NCBI GenBank assembly: GCA_029555885.1
Contig: JAKPQT010000569.1
Coordinates: forward strand, 1 to 18,879
Length of the DNA: 18,879 nt
Reading direction: 5' to 3'
Source of the DNA: Chloroflexota bacterium
GTDB lineage: Bacteria; Chloroflexota; Anaerolineae; CG2-30-64-16
Each line of letters begins with the position of its first letter. Within the stretch, counting starts at the first letter, position 1. The notes below the pieces were generated by a model. The model did no database searches. It saw only the letters and a list, made by a program, of their open reading frames with translations, and was not told the origin of the DNA. A program made the position numbers and the translations under genes. Positions 7,214 to 14,870 of the stretch are shown here, piece after piece.

Positions 7214-10200
7214 ATGCGTGGCATGCCGAAAATGGCCGCCGCGAGATGGCTGGTCCTGGCTCTAGCGCTGCTCCTGCTGGCGCCGGCGGGCCTGGCCCTC
7301 TCTCAGGCATCACCCCGAATCAATCAGCTTGTTGATTCAGCGCTTGTCGCAGTTGCGGAAGGCCGCGAGTCAGGGCAGCCGGCGGCTGCACCTGCAGCAG
7401 ACACCTACACCTTCACGGCCGTGCTCAAGCAGGCGGGCACCATCTGGCGCAACATCGAGTTTCCGAGCCGGAGCGTCGGCTACGCCGTCGGTGGGCCGGA
7501 CTGGGAGGCGAGCGGCACGAACACAATCGCCAAGACCACTGACGGCGGGCTGACGTGGACGACGACGCCGTTCGTGGGCACGACCGGCTTTCTGCGCGGG
7601 CTGGAGTGTACGACGGACGACAAGTGCTGGATGGTGGGGCGGTTTGCGCGCATCTACCGGACGACGGACGGCGGCGGGAGCTGGACGCAGCTCGGCGCGA
7701 ACGGCGTGCAGGGGTGGATGTACTCCGTGGCGAACACGCAGCAAGGTGACGGGACAGTCATCGGGCTGACCTGCGACAACCCGCACTTCCTGCAATCGGA
7801 CAACGGGATCAACTTTATCAATGCGAACGGTCCGGTTCCCAATTGTGCGGTGAAGTACGACATCACCTGTCCGGCCCCGGGGGTGTGCTTCTCGTCCGCG
7901 CGACGAGGCCGGGTGTATAAGTCGTTCGACAACGGCAAGAATTGGACTGTCCACAACACCGGCGTCGATCAGACGCTCCTGGGCATCGACTGCGTGAATC
8001 AGTATGCCTGCTGGGCCGTCGGCGACACGGGCCTCATCTGGAAGTCGACGGACCGCTGGACCAGCTCGACGCGGCAGCAGCCCGGCCTGCCGAGCGGCAT
8101 GAATTTCGAACGCGTGGACATGCTGGACGCAACGCACGGATATGCGGTGGGCTGCACGCAGCATGACCCGAACGACATCGCCATTTGCACGGGGGTGGGG
8201 GTCATCTACCGGACGGATGACGGGCAGACCTGGCGTGAGGTTGCCCGCCAGCCGAACGGCAGTCTGCTGGATGTGTTCGTGCACACGATGGATGATTTCT
8301 ACGTCGTCGATGACACCGATACCATCTGGCACGTGAGCATCCCGCCCGCAGCGACCGCGACTCCCACTGCGACGGCCACTGCCACCGCTACCGCTACGGC
8401 AACGGCCACGCATACGTCGACCGCAACCGCGACGAACACGCCGACGCCAACGGTCACCCCGACCGCAACGCCCACGCTCGTGCCGGGCAGCGGCATGGTT
8501 GTGGGCGAAGTGTTCGTGGATCGTGACGAGGATGGCGTGCGCAACGCGGGCGAGCCCGGCTGGCCGGATGTCCCTGTTCGCCTGCTCACCGCAGTGGACT
8601 ACACGATTGCCGACCAGACGGCCACCGATGCGGGCGGCCACTATGGCTTCTACGAGGTGACGCCGGGCGACTGGGCGGTCGAGATCGACGCGCCCGCAGG
8701 GACGGTGCTGCTATCGCCCAGCCCCGCGATGGTCAGCGTGGAGAGCGACACGGTCTACACCGCTTTGTTCGCGCTGCGCGAGCTGCCGACGTCGACGCCG
8801 TCGCCTACGGCGACTTACACGCCGACCTATACGCCCACGCCGACGGCTACACCGACAAATACCGCAACACCGACGAACACGCCGACCATCGTCTTTCCGG
8901 TGGTCAACGGCTGGGAGAAGGTCTATACGCGGGCCGGCGTCTACTGGCGCGACATCCACTTCACGGACCGCAACACCGGCTATGCCGTCGGCGGGCCCGG
9001 CCCGGACTGGAATGCGTACGGCCAGGCGACGCTCATCAAGACCACGAACGGCGGCCTGACGTGGACGCCGCAGCTGCTAAGCACCGAATCGTGGATGGAC
9101 GGCCTCGACTGCAAGGATGCAGCCACCTGCTGGACTGCGGGACGGAACGGCATCATCCTGCGCACGACGGACGGCGCAGCCACCTGGCAGAACGCGGTCA
9201 ACACGGCCTGGAAGGGCTACCTGGTCTCGACCCGCTGGACCGGCACGGGCGACACTGTCCTGGTGGGCGCGAGCAGCGGGAACATCCTGCGCTCGACCGA
9301 CGGCAACAGCTTCAGTGTCATCCCCACAGGGTACGGTACGGATCAGTGGGACTTCGACTGCCCCGCGCCGGGCGTGTGTTACAGCGCGTCGAGCAAGGAC
9401 AGCGTGCTCTACTCCTCGGACAACGGCGCGGCCTGGGCGCAGCGCGCGGCCGGCACCACCGGCACAACGTACTTCGGCATCGACTGCGTGGACGCCAACA
9501 CCTGCTGGATTGCGGGCACGCGCGGCCAGCTCAGGAAGACGACCGATCAGGGCGCGAACTGGGTGCGCCAGCAGCCGGACATTCCGGAGCAGGTGGCCTT
9601 CAACCGGGTGCGGATGCTCGACGCGCAGCACGGCTGGGCCGTGGGCTGCACGGACTATGACTATACCGCGGGCGAATGCCGGGGCGCAGGCGCGGTCTAT
9701 CGCACGACGGACGGCGTGAACTGGACTGCGCTGCAATCCTTCGCGACGACCGAACTGATGGACCTGCATGTCTTCGCGATGGATGATGTCTACGTGATCG
9801 AGTGGGGCGGCAACGTCTGGCACTACAACGGCAAGGCGGTCCTGCCGACAGCGACCTCCATGCCGACCTACACGCCGACGTCGTCGCCTACGGCGACTTA
9901 CACGCTGACCCCGACCGCGACGCTGACGAGCACGTTGACGCCGACACCGACTTACACACCGAGCCCGACCGCGACGGCTACGCCGACCACCGGCGACATC
10001 GTGGGCACGGTCTACAACGACGTGAACCGCAACGGCAAGCGCGATGCGGGCGAAGGCGGCGTTCAGGGGCTGTACGTCGTCCTGAAGCTGAACGCGGCCA
10101 TCCGCGGCACTGCGTACACCGACAGCCAGGGCCGGTTTGCCTTCCGCGAACTGGACCCCGGCATCTGGACGACGACCATCACGCTGGGCACGCTGCTGGA

Positions 10201-10777
10201 GCCGGTCGGCTGGACGAACCCGACGGTGGTGTACATCCAGGCCGGCCAGACCGTGGACCTGTTGTTCCCGGTCGCGGAGCCGGTGCCGACCATCACGCCG
10301 GGGCCTTCACCGACCCCAACTCATACGCCTACACCCACTTCGACCTTCACGCTGACTCCAACGATGACGCCGACGCGCAGTCCCGGCGAGCGCATCGTGC
10401 GCGGGACCGTGTTCAATGACCTGGATCGCGACACGGTGGCCGACCCTGGCGAGCCGGGCGTGATGAACGTGAAGGTGGAAGCCATCCAGGGCATGTGGCG
10501 CTACCAGCGGCTGACCGATGCCAGCGGTCAGTTTGTCTTCGATGAGCTGGAACCGGGCACCTGGACCATCCTGGTGGACCCGCCGTCCGGCATGGAGCAG
10601 AGTGATCCGGCCGGTCCGATCGACGTCTGGTTGAGCACGAATACGCAGCTCGACCTGCGCTTTGCGCTGGTAGACCTGCCGACGCCAACGGCCACGCCGA
10701 GCCACACGCCCACCGCAACAGCCACGGCGACGGTCCCGGTGCGTCGGCTGTACATCCCGCTGGTGTTGAGTCAGTAG
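7214..10777 (+). CDS. Large secreted modular protein: two Ycf48-like propellers and three SdrD-B-like domains
   Basis: From ATG 7214 the protein has 1187 residues. The order is: signal peptide (hydrophobic core about 12-28); propeller 1 (about 63-376), nearly a copy of the protein at 5609; Thr-rich linker (378-423); SdrD-B-like domain with FVDRDEDGVRNAGEPG (426-524); linker; a divergent propeller 2 (560-875); linker; SdrD-B-like domain with YNDVNRNGKRDAGEGG (926-1024); linker; a third such domain with FNDLDRDTVADPGEPG (1057-1155); Thr/Pro linker; and the C-terminal RRLYIPLVLSQ. The Asp/Asn-rich D-x-N-x-N-G loops are typical Ca2+-binding loops of SdrD-B domains, which act as rigid stalks. Blade-end Cys pairs such as CKDAATCW and CPAPGVCY are kept in both propellers. 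The layout suggests a surface-displayed scaffold or adhesin; ligand and catalysis are unknown. Confidence 0.85.
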   Translation: MRGMPKMAAARWLVLALALLLLAPAGLALSQASPRINQLVDSALVAVAEGRESGQPAAAPAADTYTFTAVLKQAGTIWRNIEFPSRSVGYAVGGPDWEASGTNTIAKTTDGGLTWTTTPFVGTTGFLRGLECTTDDKCWMVGRFARIYRTTDGGGSWTQLGANGVQGWMYSVANTQQGDGTVIGLTCDNPHFLQSDNGINFINANGPVPNCAVKYDITCPAPGVCFSSARRGRVYKSFDNGKNWTVHNTGVDQTLLGIDCVNQYACWAVGDTGLIWKSTDRWTSSTRQQPGLPSGMNFERVDMLDATHGYAVGCTQHDPNDIAICTGVGVIYRTDDGQTWREVARQPNGSLLDVFVHTMDDFYVVDDTDTIWHVSIPPAATATPTATATATATATATATHTSTATATNTPTPTVTPTATPTLVPGSGMVVGEVFVDRDEDGVRNAGEPGWPDVPVRLLTAVDYTIADQTATDAGGHYGFYEVTPGDWAVEIDAPAGTVLLSPSPAMVSVESDTVYTALFALRELPTSTPSPTATYTPTYTPTPTATPTNTATPTNTPTIVFPVVNGWEKVYTRAGVYWRDIHFTDRNTGYAVGGPGPDWNAYGQATLIKTTNGGLTWTPQLLSTESWMDGLDCKDAATCWTAGRNGIILRTTDGAATWQNAVNTAWKGYLVSTRWTGTGDTVLVGASSGNILRSTDGNSFSVIPTGYGTDQWDFDCPAPGVCYSASSKDSVLYSSDNGAAWAQRAAGTTGTTYFGIDCVDANTCWIAGTRGQLRKTTDQGANWVRQQPDIPEQVAFNRVRMLDAQHGWAVGCTDYDYTAGECRGAGAVYRTTDGVNWTALQSFATTELMDLHVFAMDDVYVIEWGGNVWHYNGKAVLPTATSMPTYTPTSSPTATYTLTPTATLTSTLTPTPTYTPSPTATATPTTGDIVGTVYNDVNRNGKRDAGEGGVQGLYVVLKLNAAIRGTAYTDSQGRFAFRELDPGIWTTTITLGTLLEPVGWTNPTVVYIQAGQTVDLLFPVAEPVPTITPGPSPTPTHTPTPTSTFTLTPTMTPTRSPGERIVRGTVFNDLDRDTVADPGEPGVMNVKVEAIQGMWRYQRLTDASGQFVFDELEPGTWTILVDPPSGMEQSDPAGPIDVWLSTNTQLDLRFALVDLPTPTATPSHTPTATATATVPVRRLYIPLVLSQ
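8799..8821 (+). repeat. 23-bp exact coding repeat, copy 1
   Basis: These 23 bases, encoding SPTATYT in the linker before propeller 2, recur exactly at 9882-9904 and 13513-13535. The core GTCGCC-TAC-GGCGAC is an inverted repeat that could form a small hairpin. Confidence 0.75.
9882..9904 (+). repeat. 23-bp exact coding repeat, copy 2
   Basis: Identical to 8799-8821 and in the same codon phase, in the linker after propeller 2. The bases before and after it differ from copy 1. Confidence 0.75.
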
Positions 10778-10782
10778 TGCAC

Positions 10783-10856
10783 GTGGAGTCGAGGCTTTAG
10801 CCGGATAGGTGGGGTGTGTGCGTACACACTCAAACTGGTTGAAGCCTCGACTCCGC
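10783..10856. repeat. Long imperfect hairpin built from the 13-bp dispersed element; possible terminator
   Basis: GGAGTCGAGGCTT (10785-10797) pairs perfectly with AAGCCTCGACTCC (10842-10854). The stem continues inward with G.T wobbles and Watson-Crick pairs to about 10804/10835, and outward by one wobble and one pair. It begins 5 bases after the stop of the large modular gene. The left arm matches 5401-5413. The structure looks like a REP- or MITE-like dispersed palindrome; it could also end transcription of the upstream gene, though no T-tract follows. Confidence 0.6.
10814..10829. repeat. Inner hairpin in the loop of the larger palindrome
   Basis: GTGTGT (10814-10819) and ACACAC (10824-10829) pair around a GCGT loop. 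Nested in the apical part of the 10783-10856 palindrome, it makes the whole a two-storey stem-loop. Confidence 0.5.
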
Positions 10857-10889
10857 TAACGTTTTGAGTTCTTCCAGACCGAATGCTTT

Positions 10890-10917
10890 TTGAATCGGGG
10901 CCGGGGTATGCTATACT
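10890..10917 (+). promoter_or_regulatory. Sigma-70-like promoter with extended -10
   Basis: TTGAAT (10890-10895) and TATACT (10912-10917) are separated by 16 bases, and TGC directly before the -10 gives an extended -10 element. Transcription would begin near 10924, upstream of the ATG at 10968. It lies just after the palindrome, so it probably starts a new unit for the hydrolase gene and perhaps the right-hand block. Confidence 0.55.
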
Positions 10918-10967
10918 GGATTTTCGGCCTGACAACGCCCCTGCCTGACGGACGGAAGCGCACCCAT

Positions 10968-13900
10968 ATGCGAGACGCAACGATCGGCGCGCGCGCCGAT
11001 TTTCTCTTTGCCTCCCGGCCGCGGTCTGCGCGGCGCGGAGTTCGGCGCGCCTGGCTGATGCCGGGCTTGCTGCTGAGCATCATCATCTCGCTGCTCGGCA
11101 TTCCCGCCTGGTATGCCGCCGCGACACCTGCCGCCTCCGGCGCAGCATCTTCGACCGTCATCCCCTGTCTGCCCGTCGGCCCGGAATTCCTCGGCAGCGA
11201 CGCGGCCAATCCCTACATGATGGAGCAGGAGGTCTGGCTCTACTGGACGGGCCCGGTCACATCCGCCCGGCTGGTGGGCTACGAGTTCAGCAGCAGCGTG
11301 CAGGGGACCTATGGCCGCTCCATCTACGTCAACGGCACGAAAGTCGGCGGCTCCGCGGGGAAGGCCAGTGACCAGACGCGCTGTGGCGGCTTCAACGACC
11401 CGCAGCAGAGTTGGATCATCCCCGACCCCGCGATCTTGAACTATGGCCGGAACGTGGTTACAGTCATGCTCGACCCGGCGGTCAGTGACAAAGGCTGGGG
11501 CCTGAGCCGTGTGCAGATAGAGGTCAACGGCGCAACGTTGACCGGCCCGCGCTACCGGCAGGTGACGATTCCAAGCACCTACTTCAATAACTGGGCGAAC
11601 TACGGCAACGAGGGCACCTGGGCGCACATCATGGAGCCGCGCGGGTATGACCCGGCAACGCCCGCGCCCCTGCTGATTACCGCGCACGGCTTCGGCAGCA
11701 ACGGGCTGGAAGTCCTGCTCGATTATGATGATGCCGCGGATGCGCGCGGCTGGCTGGTCGCGTCTGCCGACTATCACGGCGAAGTGTGGGAGGCGAACTA
11801 CGAGCTTGATCCCATCACACACGAACCGCGCTTCGGGACCGTTGGCCGGCGCACGATGGGCGCGCGCGCGTCGCAGTGGGACATCCTCGACACCATCAAC
11901 TACATGCAGGCGAGTTACAACGTCGATCCGGCGCGCATCTACCTCGTCGGGCACTCGATGGGCGGGCTGACCGCGCTGCTGACCGGCGCGCGCTGGGCCG
12001 ACCGGTTTGCTGCAGTCGTGTCCGACAGCGGCCCGACCGATCTCATCAAGTGGGAAGACGAGACCAACCCCGACCCGCTGGACCTCGGGAGCACGCCCAA
12101 CGCGTCGATCAACTATGCCATCCGCACCGAGACCGGCACCTATTCTGAGCCGACGCACTATCCGGGCCAGAAGCGGGTTCCCACGGATTATCCCTTCGAG
12201 TACCAGCGCCGCTCGCCGGTCGAGTTCGCCGCCAACTTCAAACACCTGCCGCTGCTGATGCTGCACCCCGCCAGCGACCACAAGGTCCACCGGCACCATC
12301 CGGAAGACCTGTACCTGCTCGCGCAGCAGTATGCGCCGGAGCACGTCGAACGGGTCTATTTCCCCGGCGTCCACGGAGACCGCATCGCGGATTTCGCCAA
12401 CTATACCCTCGATTGGCTCGGTCAGTTCACCCGCCCGCCTGCGGATGCCCCGCGCGAGTTGAGCTTCGCGACCGACTGGTCGGGCGCACATTTCTGGCTG
12501 GACGTGAAGCTGTCGGCGGACGTGCTGCGCGAGGCACACTGGGTGCGCGTCCACCGCGCGACGTATAACCCGTTCGGCCGCGTGGTTGAGGCGGATATCG
12601 AGAACCGCAGGCCGCTCACGGGCGACTATCTGAACGGCCTGGGCGTCTACCCCCCGCAGAACCTGGCCGTCACGCTGACCTTTGACGTCGCGCGCATGGG
12701 CCTGCCGGCCAGCGGGCCGTACACCGTCGAGCTGGTCAACAAGGACGATGGCACGTTCACCCGCCTGCCCATCGCCAACGCGGCGGGCGGCAAGGTCGCG
12801 GCTAGCGTGCCCGCGGGCGCGTACATCGTCCGCATCACTGCGGGCGACCGGCCGCCTGCCACGCAGGTGCTCACGCTGCGGCAAGGGACGAGCGGCTACA
12901 CCGGCGCGCAGGACACCTACCTGAGCAGCTGGCTGCCCGACGCCAACAATGCAGGCAGCCAGGGGCTTTACCTGTACCACAACAAGGAGGGCAGCCCGAT
13001 CCTCAGCCCGGCGCTGAAGTTCGACCTGTCGCCGCTGCCCGCGGGCGCGTATCTGCGTTACGCGGTCCTGAGCGTGCGCGTGAGCCAGACGCCGGATGCC
13101 GGCAAGCCCTGGTTCACCCAACCCATGAGCGCGCATGCGCTCAACCGGCCCTGGCAAGTTAGCGAGGCGACGTGGAACCGGGCGGCCGCAGGCGTCTCCT
13201 GGGCTGTTCCTGGCGCGGAGGGCGTGCCACAGGACCGGGCCGCCGCGGCGACGGACGCCGCGGCCATCTACGCCGACGGCAGCATCACGACGCGCTATGG
13301 CTTCGATCTGACCGGCCTGGTGCGCGGCTGGTTGGCGAACCCGGGGTCGAACCAGGGCGTCCTGCTGCGCAGCGACCCGGTCGATGGCCTCTCTTACACG
13401 CAGGCGGCAGGGTCGACACTCGGCAGCTCCGAGGCGCCCGACAGCAGCAAGCGGCCTTTCCTGACGCTGATTTACACGCTCGAACAGCCCACGGCCACGC
13501 CATCGCCAACATCGTCGCCTACGGCGACTTACACGGCGACGCCGACGTCGTCGCCCACACCGACTCACACGCTCACACCGACTGCCACCGCGACCCCGAT
13601 CGCGGGGCAGATTGCCGGCGCGATCTTTATGGATGGCAACCGCAATGGCCGCCAGGATACCGGCGAGGAGGGGCTGGCGGGGCGGCTGGTGCAGCTCTGG
13701 CAGGGCGGCGTGCTGCAGGACAACGCGACCACCAACGCGGCCGGGCAGTATAGCTTCCCCGAGGTTGCGCCCGGTGACTGGCAGGTGCTGGCGAGCGTAC
13801 CGGCGAACTATGTCGTGACGACCGGCGCGAACCCCGCGACGGTGCGCGTCACGGTGGCGAATACCGTGCGGGCCGACTTCGGCATCGCGCTGCCGCCGAC

Positions 13901-14018
13901 CGTTACGCCCACCGCGACAGTCACGCTCACCCCAACCGCAACCGTCACCGGCACGCGTACGGCGACGTCCACGCCGAGACACCGTACCTACCTGCCGCTG
14001 ATTACGGCTGATAACTGA
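10968..14018 (+). CDS. Secreted alpha/beta-hydrolase (esterase/peptidase-like) with DNRLRE-like and SdrD-B-like domains
   Basis: From ATG 10968 the protein has 1016 residues; earlier in-frame starts at 10890 and 10908 fall within the promoter. A long basic n-region precedes a hydrophobic segment (about 29-50), read as a signal peptide. Residues about 200-490 are an alpha/beta-hydrolase of the PHB-depolymerase/prolyl-oligopeptidase-like type: HGFGSNG oxyanion loop, nucleophile S330 in GHSMGG, probable acid D437 in HPASDHK, and H469 in PGVHGDR. Residues about 642-838 resemble DNRLRE-type domains (DTYLSSW at the start, WNRAAAGVSW, VRGWLANPGSNQGVLL). After a Thr/Pro linker comes an SdrD-B-like domain (about 879-974, FMDGNRNGRQDTGEEG), a second linker and the tail HRTYLPLITADN. 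It probably cleaves an ester (or peptide) bond in an extracellular polymer; the substrate is unknown. GGAAG at 10954-10958 is a modest Shine-Dalgarno. Confidence 0.83.
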   Translation: MRDATIGARADFLFASRPRSARRGVRRAWLMPGLLLSIIISLLGIPAWYAAATPAASGAASSTVIPCLPVGPEFLGSDAANPYMMEQEVWLYWTGPVTSARLVGYEFSSSVQGTYGRSIYVNGTKVGGSAGKASDQTRCGGFNDPQQSWIIPDPAILNYGRNVVTVMLDPAVSDKGWGLSRVQIEVNGATLTGPRYRQVTIPSTYFNNWANYGNEGTWAHIMEPRGYDPATPAPLLITAHGFGSNGLEVLLDYDDAADARGWLVASADYHGEVWEANYELDPITHEPRFGTVGRRTMGARASQWDILDTINYMQASYNVDPARIYLVGHSMGGLTALLTGARWADRFAAVVSDSGPTDLIKWEDETNPDPLDLGSTPNASINYAIRTETGTYSEPTHYPGQKRVPTDYPFEYQRRSPVEFAANFKHLPLLMLHPASDHKVHRHHPEDLYLLAQQYAPEHVERVYFPGVHGDRIADFANYTLDWLGQFTRPPADAPRELSFATDWSGAHFWLDVKLSADVLREAHWVRVHRATYNPFGRVVEADIENRRPLTGDYLNGLGVYPPQNLAVTLTFDVARMGLPASGPYTVELVNKDDGTFTRLPIANAAGGKVAASVPAGAYIVRITAGDRPPATQVLTLRQGTSGYTGAQDTYLSSWLPDANNAGSQGLYLYHNKEGSPILSPALKFDLSPLPAGAYLRYAVLSVRVSQTPDAGKPWFTQPMSAHALNRPWQVSEATWNRAAAGVSWAVPGAEGVPQDRAAAATDAAAIYADGSITTRYGFDLTGLVRGWLANPGSNQGVLLRSDPVDGLSYTQAAGSTLGSSEAPDSSKRPFLTLIYTLEQPTATPSPTSSPTATYTATPTSSPTPTHTLTPTATATPIAGQIAGAIFMDGNRNGRQDTGEEGLAGRLVQLWQGGVLQDNATTNAAGQYSFPEVAPGDWQVLASVPANYVVTTGANPATVRVTVANTVRADFGIALPPTVTPTATVTLTPTATVTGTRTATSTPRHRTYLPLITADN
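13513..13535 (+). repeat. 23-bp exact coding repeat, copy 3
   Basis: Identical to 8799-8821 and 9882-9904 and again in phase to encode SPTATYT, but in a different gene, in the linker before the SdrD-B-like domain of the hydrolase. Confidence 0.75.
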
Positions 14019-14024
14019 GCAGCT

Positions 14025-14792
14025 ATGGATTTCGTAGGCTACTATGACCGCTATTGGGCGGACAAGGGCGACCGGGTGGATCGCCAGCGCCTCGCGCTGC
14101 TGGCGGCGCATGTCGCCGCGGGCGAGCGCGTGTTGCAGGTGGACGGCGGACCGGGCTGGCTGGCCGAGATGCTGCAGGCGCGCGGCGCACAGGTGAGGAT
14201 GACTGACCTGTCGCATATTGCGGTCGAGCTGGCGCGCGGCCGCGGCGTGGCCGCGCAGCAGTGCGAGCTTGACGCGGGCCCGCTGCCCTTTGCGGATGCC
14301 GCGTTCGACGTGGTCGTGTGTGACTCGCAGCTCGAGCACCGCTTCGACCCGGAACACGCGCTGGACGAGATGGCCCGTGTGCTGGCGCCGGGCGGCCGGC
14401 TGATCCTGCTCCTGCCCAACACTGCGCACTGGCGCGTGCGCTGGTGGCTGCTGCGCGGGCGCTTCCCGTATGTGCCGAACACGCCGACCGACTGGCTGCA
14501 CATCCGCTTCTTCACCCTGCCCGACACACGGTCACTGCTGGCGCAGCGCGGGCTTGTGATCGAGCAGGTGGACGGCAGCGCCAGCCTGTGGGTCAAGGGA
14601 CTGTATCCCGCGTGGCTGCGCCGCGGCCTGCCCGCGAAGCTCTACACCCGGCTGGCGCGGCGCCGGCCCGCGCTCTTTGCGCGCGACTTTATCGTTGTCG
14701 CGCGGAAACGACTGCAAGATGAAGAGGTGCAAGACCCTGTTTCGCCAAGATCGAAGATGGAGATTGGTGGGAAAGCTGAGGCGATATCGTGA
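14025..14792 (+). CDS. Class I SAM-dependent methyltransferase
   Basis: A 255-residue protein of the Methyltransf_11 type. Motif I is VLQVDGGPGW, with D40-G-G-P-G44. The acidic end of strand 2 follows as MTDLS, the motif around strand 4 is PFADAAFDVVVCDSQLEH, and the post-motif is RVLAPGGRLILLLPN. Residues about 145-230 (WWLLRGRFPYVPNTP, WLHIRFFTLPDTRSLL) resemble methyltransferases often found in glycan and O-antigen clusters, where they methylate sugars or lipid carriers. ATG 14025 follows the hydrolase stop by 6 bases, with only a weak Shine-Dalgarno. The last 25 or so residues, from LQDEEVQD, are hydrophilic and encoded by repeat-derived DNA; they probably do not belong to the enzyme fold. 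The TGA overlaps the next GTG by 4 bases. The substrate is not evident. Confidence 0.85.
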   Translation: MDFVGYYDRYWADKGDRVDRQRLALLAAHVAAGERVLQVDGGPGWLAEMLQARGAQVRMTDLSHIAVELARGRGVAAQQCELDAGPLPFADAAFDVVVCDSQLEHRFDPEHALDEMARVLAPGGRLILLLPNTAHWRVRWWLLRGRFPYVPNTPTDWLHIRFFTLPDTRSLLAQRGLVIEQVDGSASLWVKGLYPAWLRRGLPAKLYTRLARRRPALFARDFIVVARKRLQDEEVQDPVSPRSKMEIGGKAEAIS

Positions 14793-14870
14793 AAGAAGCT
14801 CCCAATCTTCAATCTGGGCGAAGCGGAGCTTCGCACATCTCCAATCTTCAATCGCCGTCCGGCGACGGCG
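14747..14870. repeat. Composite repeat/hairpin element across the methyltransferase-flippase junction
   Basis: CCAATCTTCAATC occurs at 14802-14814 and again at 14841-14853. Related sequence on the opposite strand is at 14747-14767 (AAGATCGAAGATGGAGATTG and following base). Between the direct copies lies the hairpin GCGAAGC-GGA-GCTTCGC (14818-14834). Right after the second copy comes CGCCGTC-CGGC-GACGGCG (14853-14870). The block overlaps the end of one gene and the start of the next and is read in frame in both. Confidence 0.7.

Noticed and set aside
8345..8480. Thr/Pro-coding repeats considered as a CRISPR or tandem-repeat array
   Set aside because: The repeats are degenerate, in codon phase and inside an open frame; no regular spacer-repeat layout exists here or elsewhere in the window.
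5609..10777. Ycf48-like genes taken as evidence of oxygenic photosynthesis
   Set aside because: There is no photosystem gene nearby, the proteins are modular and have surface-protein linkers, and the fold is widespread in non-phototrophs.
10890..10967. Earlier starts (TTG 10890, ATG 10908) for the hydrolase
   Set aside because: They coincide with the -35 and -10 region of the promoter, so they would not be in the transcript; ATG 10968 fits the leader and signal sequence.
10911..14501. Very long minus-strand open frame of 1196 codons
   Set aside because: It lies fully antisense to the hydrolase and methyltransferase genes, has an Arg/Gln/Val-rich composition typical of a shadow frame in high-GC DNA, and shows no domain motif.
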